Source of the DNA: Reddybacter sp041622675
GTDB taxonomy: Bacteria > Pseudomonadota > Gammaproteobacteria > Pseudomonadales > Porticoccaceae
DNA length: 64,000 bases
Direction: 5' to 3'
Assembly: GCA_041622675.1 (NCBI GenBank)
Contig: JBFJYH010000007.1
Span: 16,590 to 80,589, forward strand
The translations under genes and the position numbers were made by a program. Below the pieces are notes generated by a model that worked only from the letters and a program-made list of their open reading frames with translations, had not been told where the DNA came from and did no database searches. Numbering within the stretch: the first letter of the stretch is position 1; each line of letters starts with the position of its first letter. This document shows positions 18,761 to 28,093 of this stretch, piece by piece.

Positions 18761-19717
18761 TCAATCCCCAGCAAATAGCATATCGCTTTCAATGCCAAGC
18801 TTTTTCATGGTCGACTTGAGCTGGGCCAATATTTCAATCTGAATTTGCCTGACACGCTCACGAGTCAGGCCTACCGCTTTACCGACTTCCTCCAGGGTTG
18901 AAACATCGTAGTTTCGCAATCCAAAACGGCGACAAATAATTTCTTGCTGTTTTGGTGTCAGCTCGTCGACCAGCATATCGAGAGTGGCGGCGATATCATC
19001 GTCCCCACTCAGCTCTTCAGGGTTCAACACATGCTCATCCGCGATCGTCTCCACCAGAGACTTAGCATCATCGCCAATAAGCACGTCAACCGATCCCACC
19101 CGCTCGTTGAAACGTAAAAGTTTTAACACCTGGTCAGGTGTTTTATCCAGCTTATCGGCAATATCCAGTGCCGTTGGTTCATGATCTAAAGTCTGACACA
19201 GCTCCCGCGTCGCTCGCACGCACTGATTAAGCTCTTTCACCACATGCACTGGCAGGCGTATGGTGCGGGTCTGGTTCATCAATGCCCGTTCAACATTTTG
19301 TCTGATCCACCAGGTGGCATATGTTGAAAAGCGGAAACCGAGTTCCGGGTCAAATTTTTCTACAGCATGAATAAGACCTAGATTTCCCTCCTCAACTAGA
19401 TCTAGGAGATTGAGACCACGATTAACGTAGCGCCGTGCGATCTTCACCACCAAACGGAGATTACTTTCTATCATCCGCTGGCGTGACGCTTCATCACCAT
19501 CACGAGCTAAGCGAGAAAAATACACTTCCTCCTCTGCAGACAGAAGGGGGACATAACCAATTTCACGAAGATAAATACTGGCAGAATCAGTCGAGCCACC
19601 ATTAACTTTAGTGGTATCAGATTGCTTTACAGTGGCTTTTACAATTTTTTGTTGCTGACCTTTTTTAACTTGTTCAGATGCTCTTTGCGAAGACATGCTC
19701 TGCGACATAGTGGACAC
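18761..19717 (-). CDS. rpoS: Stationary-phase sigma factor RpoS
   Basis: Sigma-38 group 2 factor of the general stress response. The 318 residues contain region 1.2 ('DSASIYLREIGYVPLLSAEEE'), region 2 ('RRYVNRGLNLLDLVEEGNLGL' and 'RFSTYATWWIRQNVERA'), region 3 and region 4.2 ('LTRERVRQIQIEILAQLK'). It has a slightly Lys/Gln-rich N-terminal extension. The convergent fdxA is 43 nt away. No nlpD lies upstream, unlike E. coli and Pseudomonas, so the promoter must be in the 250-nt gap at 19718-19966. Confidence 0.95.
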   Translation of the reverse strand: MSTMSQSMSSQRASEQVKKGQQQKIVKATVKQSDTTKVNGGSTDSASIYLREIGYVPLLSAEEEVYFSRLARDGDEASRQRMIESNLRLVVKIARRYVNRGLNLLDLVEEGNLGLIHAVEKFDPELGFRFSTYATWWIRQNVERALMNQTRTIRLPVHVVKELNQCVRATRELCQTLDHEPTALDIADKLDKTPDQVLKLLRFNERVGSVDVLIGDDAKSLVETIADEHVLNPEELSGDDDIAATLDMLVDELTPKQQEIICRRFGLRNYDVSTLEEVGKAVGLTRERVRQIQIEILAQLKSTMKKLGIESDMLFAGD

Positions 19718-19795
19718 CTTATGTAGTTATTAATAAGAGCCTACCCCTGTCAACAGCTATAGGGTCTTTCACCCTGCCACCATATGAGCAATGCT

Positions 19796-19848
19796 GCAAG
19801 CCCATCTTGGTGCAAATGCCCGAAGCCGCAAGTTCATCTTGGCGCAAA
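19796..19848. repeat. Pair of 21-bp direct repeats upstream of rpoS
   Basis: Two copies at 19796-19816 and 19828-19848, 18 of 21 bases identical, start to start 32 bp, about three helical turns. Each copy contains the dyad CAAG-N5-CTTG. They lie 80-130 bp upstream of the rpoS start in the only gap that can hold its promoter. They look like paired operator sites, but the protein is unknown. Confidence 0.6.
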
Positions 19849-19966
19849 AAAAGCAGCCTATATTCACCAATAGAATATAGGGCCATTAACTATCAGTCTT
19901 AGCACGTCCTGCAAGCCACCAATCAACGGTGAGAGCGCCTATTCTTGAGCATATTTACGCAAGCCT

Positions 19967-20605
19967 TTATATTGAGTGATCAATAAATTCAAACTTATCA
20001 ATACAAGCGATAGGCTGATATTCCAAAAGGCGCTCCCGGGAGTGTGCACCATAACTCACCGCTAAGCGCGGCACCTGTGCTGCTCGAGCCATCTCCATGT
20101 CATAGCTGGTATCTCCAACCATCAGTGCGGCTTCCGATGGTAGATCAAATTCTGCTAGCAAAGAAAACAACATTGCTGGATGGGGTTTCGATGCGGTTTC
20201 ATCGGCGCAGCGCGTGCTATGGAAAAACCCAGTCATTCCAACCGCATCAAGCACACGGTCCAGTCCCTTGCGACTCTTCCCCGTTGCCACCGCTAGGGTG
20301 AAACCCTGTTCACGCAGCTTTTCCAAATGCTCTCTAACTCCCGGGAAAAACGCCGAAGGGGTTCTATCTTCACGGATAAAATGACCAGAGTAAGCGGTAC
20401 GCAATCTGGCTGTCATAACGCTATCGACACCGGGAAACAACTCCTTCATCACCTCATCGAGACCGAGACCTACTATATTCTTGGCCGCCGCCACACTAGG
20501 TGTGGGCAAACCCACATCGGCAGCGGATAACTGTAAACAAAGGACGATACGCGACAGAGAGTCGCACAAGGTACCGTCCCAGTCGAAAATTAATAAGTCA
20601 CGCAT
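19967..20605 (-). CDS. HAD-superfamily phosphatase (Gph/YcjU-like)
   Basis: Haloacid-dehalogenase phosphatase of 212 residues. Motif I 'IFDWDGTLCDS' holds the nucleophile Asp8 and acid Asp10, motif II is the Thr in 'LAVATGKSRKG', and motif III/IV are the Lys before 'PHPAML' and 'MVGDTSYDMEMA'. The cap region is between residues 15 and 90. The substrate is unknown. The gene is 76 nt downstream of rluC, and the same pairing beside rne occurs in Pseudomonas. It may be cotranscribed with rluC. Confidence 0.85.
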   Translation of the reverse strand: MRDLLIFDWDGTLCDSLSRIVLCLQLSAADVGLPTPSVAAAKNIVGLGLDEVMKELFPGVDSVMTARLRTAYSGHFIREDRTPSAFFPGVREHLEKLREQGFTLAVATGKSRKGLDRVLDAVGMTGFFHSTRCADETASKPHPAMLFSLLAEFDLPSEAALMVGDTSYDMEMARAAQVPRLAVSYGAHSRERLLEYQPIACIDKFEFIDHSI

Positions 20606-20681
20606 AGCGCTTCCTCCAAACCTTAATGGGATAAACAGTGCTCAATTCAGTCAGAACTAGTGTAAAGGGCACGCGTCGTTA

Positions 20682-21635
20682 TCAAAGTTTCTTAAGCACC
20701 TTTTCTAAGCCATCAGGCAGAGGCGCCTGAACTCTGACCCGTTCCCCCGAAGCGGGCGAAGAAAAGGTCAATTCAGCCGCATGCAAAAAGAGGCGCTTCA
20801 GTCCGATATCGCGCAGAGTTTCATTATAACTTTCATCCCCGTATTTGGGGTCACCTGCCAGAGGATGGCCGACCAATTGACAATGCACTCGAATTTGATG
20901 TGTGCGACCAGTCTCAAGCTTCACCTCCAATAAACTGGCATTAGTGTAGTGCTTGAGCAGTTTAAAACGCGTCAAGGAGGGCTTACCCTCGCTATTAGCC
21001 CGCACAATACGCTCACCTGATGCCACCGTCTTCTTTAGAAGTGGCGCATTGACCTCCCGCCTCTCCTTGGCCCACCGACCTGAAACAAGTGTGATATAAC
21101 GTTTATCCATTGAACGTTGGCGCATCTGATTCTGTAAATGCTTTAACACCTGTCGACTTTTAGCGATCAGCAAACAACCCGACGTATCACGATCGAGACG
21201 GTGGACCAACTCCAAGTAGGCATGGGGGGCGCGCATCGCGCGTAGCGACTCTATTACACCGAGATTTATCCCGCTACCACCGTGCACCGCAAGACCGAAG
21301 GGCTTGTTAACCACGAGAAACTCATCAGTTTCCAGCAATATACTGTCTAGCAGAACACCGCGCAAAGAACGCCCTGGCAAGACTGGTGCTTGTTTAGAGA
21401 CCCGAATCGGCGGAATCCTCACCACATCATCTTTGATCAAACGGTATTCTGCGCGAATACGGCCCTTATTGACCCGCACCTCACCTTTACGTAACAGCCT
21501 GTAAACGCGGGACTTAGGCACACCTTTTAGACGACTTAATAGAAAATTATCGACACGTTGGCCGGCCTGGTCAGCATTAATTTCAAGATACTGCACCTGG
21601 TCAAACACTGACTTTTGTTCGCTCATTTCATTCAA
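20682..21635 (-). CDS. rluC: 23S rRNA pseudouridine synthase RluC
   Basis: Converts U955, U2504 and U2580 (E. coli numbering) of 23S rRNA to pseudouridine. The 317 residues have an N-terminal S4 RNA-binding domain (about 25-85, 'QRVDNFLLSRLKGVPKSRVYRLLRKGEV') and the RluA-type catalytic domain with 'HRLDRDTSG', nucleophile Asp148. It diverges from rne, which is the conserved neighbour in many gammaproteobacteria. The start may be at 21635 or three codons later. Confidence 0.95.
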   Translation of the reverse strand: MNEMSEQKSVFDQVQYLEINADQAGQRVDNFLLSRLKGVPKSRVYRLLRKGEVRVNKGRIRAEYRLIKDDVVRIPPIRVSKQAPVLPGRSLRGVLLDSILLETDEFLVVNKPFGLAVHGGSGINLGVIESLRAMRAPHAYLELVHRLDRDTSGCLLIAKSRQVLKHLQNQMRQRSMDKRYITLVSGRWAKERREVNAPLLKKTVASGERIVRANSEGKPSLTRFKLLKHYTNASLLEVKLETGRTHQIRVHCQLVGHPLAGDPKYGDESYNETLRDIGLKRLFLHAAELTFSSPASGERVRVQAPLPDGLEKVLKKL

Positions 21636-21686
21636 CCCATTAACGAATGGCGCATTCTAGCAATATGCCACAACTAATTCTTTTAA

Positions 21687-21715
21687 TTGAACAACTTGCT
21701 AAAAATTGTTATATT
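21687..21715 (+). promoter_or_regulatory. Putative rne promoter
   Basis: -35 TTGAAC (21687-21692) and -10 TATATT (21710-21715) with 17-nt spacing, reading right. Transcription would begin near 21722, giving a leader of about 675 nt before the rne start. The promoter lies 52 bp from the divergent rluC start. Confidence 0.65.
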
Positions 21716-22397
21716 GACGAGTGGGCGGGTATTTTACCTCCCATGTATGTGATTGATACTTTGCCATAGTCTAGTCAAAACCGCCCTGTTGCGGCCTTCT
21801 AAAACGGCACTGAAACTAAAGGATTTTAAGGTACGACAATCATTTATTGCGAGAGCCCTACCAAGCCACCGCAAAGTAACTGAATTTTATCGAGTGCCTG
21901 CCTCACAATGAAAAGCAGGCACTTTTCGCCAATCGTGTTGAATGCACACGATATGCCCAGAGACAAGGTAGAAATAAGCAATACTGTTAATTAGCTATTA
22001 GCACAAGAGGCAAGCAGAAACCGAAGCCACGATGCGCATTCGGCCCGCAATGAAGCGGCCGAACAAGACAAAAGCGTATTTTAAGACGACTATAGAGACA
22101 TCAGCTGATATCTCTGATTTCGACATAATTTTTATTGCCAACCAACGCAAACTGCTACTAAACAGTTTAGGTCATCTAAAGCAGCGCAAAATTAGTATTA
22201 ACCCAGCCACAAAGCTGTAACCACCTTTGTGGTGATTAGCTAAAGTGACCTATAACGTCGTAACGAAGGTTTTTATGCTCCCCAACATGGGGGGTACTGT
22301 CTATTTACAAGATAAGTTACGGCTACAACGCTTTTTTTATGCCGGCTTCCGGGCATTTTCACTGCACTGATGCACAGCAGGAAAATGTAGGAATACC
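21716..22397 (+). other. Long structured 5' leader of rne
   Basis: About 675 nt without a credible gene. It contains several hairpins: a 9-bp stem with a T run at 21893-21926, CACC-tttg-TGGTG near 22222-22236, and CCCC-aacat-GGGG near 22280-22292. In E. coli the rne leader folds into hairpins through which RNase E cuts its own message and limits its level. The length and structure here suggest the same feedback, but no sequence match was tested. A 62-codon frame at 22032-22220 has no support. Confidence 0.55.
21893..21926 (+). terminator. Terminator-like hairpin inside the rne leader
   Basis: Perfect 9-bp stem AGTGCCTGC / GCAGGCACT around a 13-nt loop, followed directly by TTT. No rightward gene ends upstream, so it would act as an attenuator or as a folded element of the rne leader rather than as a gene-end terminator. 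Confidence 0.5.
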
Positions 22398-25300
22398 ATG
22401 AAAAGAATGCTGATAAACGCCACCCAGTCTGAAGAGCTTCGCGTGGCTCTGGTCGATGGCCAACGCCTCTACGATCTCGACATCGAAAACCGTGCCCACA
22501 CCCAAAAAAAAGCCAATATATATAAAGGCAAGATCACTCGTGTAGAGCCCAGCTTAGAAGCGGCATTTGTTGAATACGGTGCCACACGACATGGCTTTCT
22601 ACCTCTCAAAGAGATTTCCCGCCAATATTTTAAGAAAGGCTCTGGCGGTGAGGGGCGGCAGAAAATTAAAGATTTGGTCAAAGAGGGCCAAGAAGTTGTT
22701 GTTCAGGTTGAAAAAGAGGAGCGCGGTAATAAAGGTGCGGCGCTAACCACTTTTATCAGCCTTGCCGGCCGCTACATGGTCCTCATGCCCAACAACCCAC
22801 GAGCTGGCGGCATTTCACGCCGCATTGAGGGAAGTGAGCGCAGTGAATTGCGCGAGGCAATGCGCGACCTGAATATACCCGAAGGCTGCGGCATTATTGT
22901 TCGCACTGCGGGTATTGGTCGCTCCGCTGAAGAACTGCAATGGGATCTAGACTATCTCCTTCACCTCTGGGAGACCATCGACAACGAAGCCCAACAATCT
23001 TCAGCCCCTCATTTTTTATTCCAAGAAAGCAATGTTGTTATACGTGCCATTCGCGATTACCTACGCCCCGATATCGGTGAAGTGATTGTCGACAGTCCCG
23101 AAGTGTTTCAGCTGGCCTCCGCCTTTATTCAGCAAGTAATGCCCAATGATCACAGCAAGGTGAAGTATTACGACGATAATATCCCGCTCTTTAATCGCTA
23201 TCAGGTTGAAAATCAGATCGAAACTGCCTTTGAGCGGGAAGTAAAACTACCCTCAGGAGGCTCCATTGTTATTGATATCACCGAAGCGATGGTATCTATT
23301 GACATTAACTCTTCACGGGCAACTAAAGGCGCTGGAATCGAAGAAACTGCGTACCAAACCAACCTTGAGGCAGCCGATGAAATCGGCCGCCAATTACGCC
23401 TGCGTGATGTCGGCGGCCTCATCGTTATCGACTTTATCGATATGCAGTCCAATAAAAACCAACGCGATGTTGAAAGTCGCATTCGCAAAGCCCTAGAAAT
23501 TGACCGCGCCCGTGTACAAGTTGGCCGCATCTCACGCTTCGGCCTACTCGAAATGTCACGCCAACGACTCAAGCCTTCGCTCGAAGAAATGACCTTTAAA
23601 GTCTGCCCTCGCTGTAGTGGACAAGGCACTATTCGCGGCACTCGTTCTATTGCCCTTTCCATTCTCCGCTTGATGGAAGAAGAGGCTCAAAAAGAAAGCA
23701 GCAAAGAAATTCGCGCCACTACACCTGTCCCCGTCGCCACTTTTCTTCTCAACGAAAAGCGTAATGAAATTAGCGAGATAGAGCAGCGTAACAATATCCG
23801 CCTAACAATCCTCCCCAACCCCTCCATGGACACACCTCACTTCGAGGTCGAGCGCCTACGAGCACAGGATGAATCGGAGCAAAGTAAAGGGTACAGCTAC
23901 CAAATTGCCGCTGAGGCCTCAAAAGACGACCCAGTGGCATTGATGGAGCCATCGAAATTACCACCCGTGGCGAAGCCAGCAGTGGAAAATCTACCACCCC
24001 AGATTCAGGCCCCGGCATCCTCTAAGAAAGAAATCCTATCAACACAAGAAGCCAATAGTACTGAGACTACACCTAAGGCCAAACCAGAAGGCATGCTAAA
24101 GCGATTATGGCGTACACTTTTCGCTATCAGTGAAGCCCCTACGACAGAAGCCGCGGCAGACTCCATCAACGAAGAGCCTACTTCTCGAAAAACACGCGAC
24201 GGTGAAAAAAATACAGATAGCCGCAATCGAAATTCTCGTAACCGCAACCGCTCGCCTAACAACCGCAATCGCGATAGCTCACGCACTAGAGAAAAGACGC
24301 AAAATCGTGATAAAAAAGACTCCAAAAATCGTGACGAAGCGGCGAAGAACACCTCCCATCAAAAAAACAATCGCAATAAAACCCAGCGCCTTGATAGTAA
24401 TGACAAAACAGATTCATCTAATAACAAGCGCAGCCAAATAGAACGCACTGACAATGAAACGACGACAACCAACACGACTCAAAGTAAGGTTGAGAAACCA
24501 GGGGACAGCACAGCTCAAAAGCTTGCCCGACGCCCCAGCGGCCATCAACAAGCGCCAAAACGTCGCCGTGAACGTAAGGAGATCCCGCAGCATATTCTCA
24601 ATGAGCTTCAGCCACCAGAGGCAAAGAAGGCAGCGCCAGTCGACGAAGAACACTCCTCTACGGTTGAAAGCGCAAGTCAACTTAAGACCAGTGAGGCTCA
24701 CCCAGTAATATCATCAACCAATCAAGAAGAAACAGCTGCGTTAAAAACGCAGACCACGGCCGCTCCTACCGAAGAGCCTGAGGTCGAAGCCAGCCCCGCT
24801 TCTACTGCTACTTCTACTATCACCTCAGTAGAAGATGGCACAGACACGGCAACTTGCGAGCAGAGGGCACCTGAATCCGCACCTATTATCACCACGAGTG
24901 AAGCTGATACAGTGCAGACCACTTCTCAAGAAACACCTCATCAAACACGAACAAGCAATACCTCCATAGCGAAAAACCTAGAACCTGATCAGGTTACTAC
25001 TGAGACAACTAATATAGTTCAAAACAGCACCATAGAAAGCCCTGAGTCCGCGCCTAATGAAGCGTCTAGCGAGCAGCCCCCGATCAAGCCCAATAGTATT
25101 TCTGAGAATGGGCAGATTGGCCTACCTTTTACCGATCAGCCGAGCACAGAGCTAATCGACAGTGGTTTTACAAAAGAATCCGAAAAAGAAAAGCAACAGC
25201 AAACAGCTTCTACTGAAGAAGGGACTAGGGCTAGCAATGATCCACGCATGAAAAGCAATAAGGTCGAGACAATAATCAGTTCTAACACCGTTGAACTAGG

Positions 25301-25439
25301 ATTGTCTATACCACTTGATACCACAAAGAGTGCCCCTATAGCGCAAGCAGTGACCCCAAAGAAGCGAGCAAAGAATGACCCTCGCTACAAAGCCGAGCTA
25401 ACTAATGGAGCTGAAACAATAGAACGCGAAATGGATTAA
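22398..25439 (+). CDS. rne: Ribonuclease E
   Basis: Endoribonuclease that matures rRNA and tRNA, degrades mRNA and scaffolds the degradosome. The protein has 1013 residues. The catalytic half is well conserved: S1 domain (about 35-125), DNase-I-like domain with the metal-binding Asp in 'VSIDINSS' and 'VIDFIDM', and the Zn-link C403-P-R-C406 that joins dimers. From about residue 500 the protein is disordered. An Arg/Asn/Asp-rich block (about 605-690) probably binds RNA, and a Thr/Glu-rich acidic tail follows, where partner proteins would dock. It diverges from rluC. Confidence 0.97.
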   Translation: MKRMLINATQSEELRVALVDGQRLYDLDIENRAHTQKKANIYKGKITRVEPSLEAAFVEYGATRHGFLPLKEISRQYFKKGSGGEGRQKIKDLVKEGQEVVVQVEKEERGNKGAALTTFISLAGRYMVLMPNNPRAGGISRRIEGSERSELREAMRDLNIPEGCGIIVRTAGIGRSAEELQWDLDYLLHLWETIDNEAQQSSAPHFLFQESNVVIRAIRDYLRPDIGEVIVDSPEVFQLASAFIQQVMPNDHSKVKYYDDNIPLFNRYQVENQIETAFEREVKLPSGGSIVIDITEAMVSIDINSSRATKGAGIEETAYQTNLEAADEIGRQLRLRDVGGLIVIDFIDMQSNKNQRDVESRIRKALEIDRARVQVGRISRFGLLEMSRQRLKPSLEEMTFKVCPRCSGQGTIRGTRSIALSILRLMEEEAQKESSKEIRATTPVPVATFLLNEKRNEISEIEQRNNIRLTILPNPSMDTPHFEVERLRAQDESEQSKGYSYQIAAEASKDDPVALMEPSKLPPVAKPAVENLPPQIQAPASSKKEILSTQEANSTETTPKAKPEGMLKRLWRTLFAISEAPTTEAAADSINEEPTSRKTRDGEKNTDSRNRNSRNRNRSPNNRNRDSSRTREKTQNRDKKDSKNRDEAAKNTSHQKNNRNKTQRLDSNDKTDSSNNKRSQIERTDNETTTTNTTQSKVEKPGDSTAQKLARRPSGHQQAPKRRRERKEIPQHILNELQPPEAKKAAPVDEEHSSTVESASQLKTSEAHPVISSTNQEETAALKTQTTAAPTEEPEVEASPASTATSTITSVEDGTDTATCEQRAPESAPIITTSEADTVQTTSQETPHQTRTSNTSIAKNLEPDQVTTETTNIVQNSTIESPESAPNEASSEQPPIKPNSISENGQIGLPFTDQPSTELIDSGFTKESEKEKQQQTASTEEGTRASNDPRMKSNKVETIISSNTVELGLSIPLDTTKSAPIAQAVTPKKRAKNDPRYKAELTNGAETIEREMD

Positions 25440-25447
25440 AGTTTTTC

Positions 25448-25475
25448 TTGTTAACTGCTTTTCAGGCGGTATAAT
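25448..25475 (+). promoter_or_regulatory. Promoter of tRNA-Ser
   Basis: -35 TTGTTA (25448-25453) and consensus -10 TATAAT (25470-25475), 16-nt spacing, with a GC-rich discriminator typical of stringently controlled stable-RNA promoters. The -10 is framed by a 6-bp inverted repeat, AGGCGG (25464-25469) and CCGCCT (25477-25482). Confidence 0.75.
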
Positions 25476-25487
25476 TCCGCCTCGAAA

Positions 25488-25575
25488 GGAGGGGTGGCTG
25501 AGTGGCCGAAAGCACCGGTCTTGAAAACCGGCGACGGGAGACCGTCCCAGGGTTCGAATCCCTGCCCCTCCGCCA
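25488..25575 (+). tRNA. tRNA-Ser (anticodon TGA)
   Basis: An 88-nt tRNA with the long variable arm of serine tRNAs. The acceptor GGAGGGG pairs with CCCCTCC, the anticodon stem CCGGT/ACCGG encloses the loop CTTGAAA with anticodon TGA, and the T-loop is GTTCGAATC. The discriminator is G and CCA is encoded (25573-25575). It decodes UCA and related serine codons. Confidence 0.97.
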
Positions 25576-25775
25576 CTTTCCTGCACCACAAAATTTTTTC
25601 CAACCCACACCATATGCTAGCGGAAATTCTTCACCTTAACATTCCAAACCTTATCACCCTCTATTTTTCTGCGAAGACCAATAATATACATCCATACTAC
25701 ACAGCACGGTCTATATCGCCTTAGGTTCTAGGTGTCTTAAACCTCATCAACAATAGCCAGAAATTAAAGATTAGT

Positions 25776-25804
25776 TTAAAACTAAAAAAACAAAGCTATA
25801 TAAT
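25776..25804 (+). promoter_or_regulatory. Putative promoter of the exported-protein gene at 25923
   Basis: -35-like TTAAAA (25776-25781) and -10 TATAAT (25799-25804) at 17-nt spacing, in an AT-rich stretch. It would give a leader of about 110 nt. The rest of the 347-nt gap after tRNA-Ser shows nothing else I can support. Confidence 0.45.
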
Positions 25805-25922
25805 GGCCCTTTTCTATACAGCTTTCAGCCGAACTGGCCAATCTGTACAAGGATAGTTTCTTCGCAAGTAGCTTTGTGATAGCTTACGCGCAACTAAAAT
25901 TTAAAAACATACGGAGCATACA

Positions 25923-27035
25923 ATGTCTCGGGTTCATCAATTACTCCCAAAGGCCAGCCTCATGGCCGCGTTGGCCTTATCTATCAGCGCTTGCTCAGAA
26001 GTAAAACAAGATGCTGAAACGGAATCAGCTGCAAGTAATAAAGAAACAGGCTATGTGGCGCCCCGAAACTCTCAGGGACAACCGAATCTACAGGGAATTT
26101 GGGATTTTCGCACACTTACACCCCTCGAACGCCCAAAAGCGTTTGGCGACAAAGCAGTGTTCACAGCAGAAGAGCAAGCTGCATTCCGTGAACAAGCAGT
26201 CGACGCCACAGATGTTGATAAATTGAGGGAAAAAACAGCCGAAACAGATGCCGCAACAGATATTGAAGGTGCCTACAACAATTTCTGGATGGATTACGGC
26301 ACAACAATGAATGAGGACAGAAGAACATCTCTGATCATTGATCCCCCCAACGGACGATTACCCAAACTCACGGACGAAGCCATTGCTCGTATGAAGGAAG
26401 ATCGCAAGCTAATCCCTCCCGTTCGAAACATTGTATCGATCGGCTTCGTTAATTTCCTACCCAAGGGCCCTGAAGTCCTAGGCCTTTCTGAACGCTGCCT
26501 TTTAAGCTTTAATGCAGGCCCGCCACTTATTCCCAGTGCTTACAACAACAACTTGCGAATAATACAAACACCTAAACATGTAGTTATCTACACAGAGATG
26601 ATTCATGATGCGCGCATAGTACCGATTGATGGCAGCCCACACCTGCCAAAAGAAATGACCAAATGGACTGGCGACTCACGAGGTCACTGGGAAGGCAACA
26701 CGCTGGTTGTTGAAACAACAAATTTCACTGGTAAAACACCAACTTTCCAGCTCCCCTTGAACCTGAATGAACCCGAATTGAATGGTGTTGTCGGCACTGG
26801 CGAGAACTTTACCTTGATCGAACGCTTTACTCGCACCAGTGATTCACGCATTAATTACGAATACACGGTCAATGACCCCAGCACCTTCACTAAGCCCTTC
26901 ACCGCCTCGATCCCTCTGAAAGCAACAGATGGACAGATGTTTGAGTATGCTTGCCACGAAGGAAACCACGGTGCAGCCGGCATGTTATCTGGTGCGCGCC
27001 AGTCCGAGAAAGAAGCAGCTGCAACACCTCTCTAG
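25923..27035 (+). CDS. Exported lipoprotein of unknown function, 'NLQGIWDFRT' family
   Basis: A 370-residue protein with a lipoprotein signal: positively charged start, hydrophobic run and lipobox 'LSISAC', lipidated Cys near residue 24. The mature part opens with the motif PNLQGIWDF near residue 56. It ends with a segment ('LIERFTRTSDSRINYEYTVNDPSTFTKPFTASIPL') that is clearly similar to the C-terminus of the protein at 29533-30384, so the two are paralogues. I recall this motif from uncharacterised proteins of marine gammaproteobacteria and acidobacteria; no function is known to me. It probably sits in the periplasm anchored to a membrane. Confidence 0.75.
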   Translation: MSRVHQLLPKASLMAALALSISACSEVKQDAETESAASNKETGYVAPRNSQGQPNLQGIWDFRTLTPLERPKAFGDKAVFTAEEQAAFREQAVDATDVDKLREKTAETDAATDIEGAYNNFWMDYGTTMNEDRRTSLIIDPPNGRLPKLTDEAIARMKEDRKLIPPVRNIVSIGFVNFLPKGPEVLGLSERCLLSFNAGPPLIPSAYNNNLRIIQTPKHVVIYTEMIHDARIVPIDGSPHLPKEMTKWTGDSRGHWEGNTLVVETTNFTGKTPTFQLPLNLNEPELNGVVGTGENFTLIERFTRTSDSRINYEYTVNDPSTFTKPFTASIPLKATDGQMFEYACHEGNHGAAGMLSGARQSEKEAAATPL

Positions 27036-27060
27036 AAGGCATTGCGAATAATTCTAGTGG

Positions 27061-27127
27061 GATGGTGAAACTGGGCAAAAATTACTATCGAAAATGACTT
27101 GTCATTTTTTGTGCAGTTTTCACCATC
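27061..27127 (+). terminator. Long inverted repeat after the lipoprotein gene
   Basis: GATGGTGAAACTG (27061-27073) pairs with CAGTTTTCACCATC (27114-27127) with one bulge; an A-rich and a T-rich run inside extend the stem. It lies 25 nt after the stop codon. It could be a terminator, although no T run follows the outer stem. Confidence 0.45.
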
Positions 27128-27901
27128 GACTTTTAGCCAAGAAAAGTAACATGAACACAGTCTAATAGCAGCCCAACACGTCACCCCGCAACTGATCCTT
27201 CAAATCCGCAAATAGACATCCTAGAATCGGCTCAACAGCATTCGGTGTATCCTTAAAACCAATGATTAACGAATATTTATAACTCTGCCCACAAGATATT
27301 TCCCCCAACAATAAGTTCACCACACCGCGAAATGCGCAACAGCTATACAGAGATGAACCACCTCAGTTTTGACCACACCAAAGCACCTTATTATCCAAGA
27401 GCTTTAGTCCAGCTCTCGCAGCCTAGAGAAATAGCATTTGCGGGGCCTAAAATCAGAGAATTGCTGGAGATTACGCAAGTTGAACGGGGGCGCACAGTAG
27501 TTTCAATGAGGTTCGAGAGCTGTAGTGATTCGAACAAGAGAGGACATACGCTGGACGGAAGTAAATGCAGAAAACACTATCGCCTAAAAGCAAAAAATAT
27601 TCAGACAGTCTTTACAAATGAGCCCGCAGCTATTTTCAAGCTAACAAAGAGAAGTTATGGATAGCTTTTCCTAGCCATGCTTATTTACACTTGGTATATG
27701 GAAAAGAGAACCAATGGGCCTTTAAAAGACATAAAAGCCCTCAGTATAGTTATTGCGACAGGAGTCGTGAGTGCTCCAAATCTACAAAGCGTTTTACTAG
27801 CAATATAAGATAGTCAAAACGGACAAAAAACCGTAAACAGATCATATACTCGGCATCTAATACAAACAATGAGTCCGAGCTTAATCAATTACCGACAACC
27901 A
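27128..27901. other. AT-rich intergenic stretch
   Basis: About 770 bases with no gene I can support. A plus-strand frame of 110 codons at 27332-27664 lacks a ribosome site and reads like non-coding sequence. No tRNA, repeat or insertion-sequence end was seen. It may hold a decayed gene. Confidence 0.5.
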
Positions 27902-28060
27902 TTAATACATATTCTCTAGGCACTCGGGCACTTCTTCTGACGTTGCAGCCTCAAGCATACACATCGTGTCCTTTACCTGAACACCCCAATAAACGCCCCA
28001 GCCGACAATGATAACTATCGAAAATATCGCTGCAAGTTTTCCTAATATTTTTGTTTTCAT
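27902..28060 (-). CDS. Small single-span membrane protein (52 aa)
   Basis: A short gene with a good ribosome site (GAGGG, 6 nt before ATG). The 52 residues have a Lys-rich N-terminus and one hydrophobic helix, roughly residues 9-28 ('LAAIFSIVIIVGWGVYWGV'). An acidic tail with two cysteines (C34 and C47) follows. It follows the DUF6644-type gene at 28094 by 33 nt on the same strand, so it is likely the last gene of that leftward set. I do not recognise the family. Confidence 0.65.
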   Translation of the reverse strand: MKTKILGKLAAIFSIVIIVGWGVYWGVQVKDTMCMLEAATSEEVPECLENMY

Positions 28061-28093
28061 GAACCACCCTCAAAATGAAGACCGATTAAATTT

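Noticed and set aside
22032..22220. A 62-codon frame in the rne leader.
   Set aside because: No ribosome site; the region is better explained as structured leader.
27332..27664. A 110-codon plus-strand frame in the AT-rich gap.
   Set aside because: No ribosome site or promoter and no recognisable protein features; probably chance or decayed sequence.
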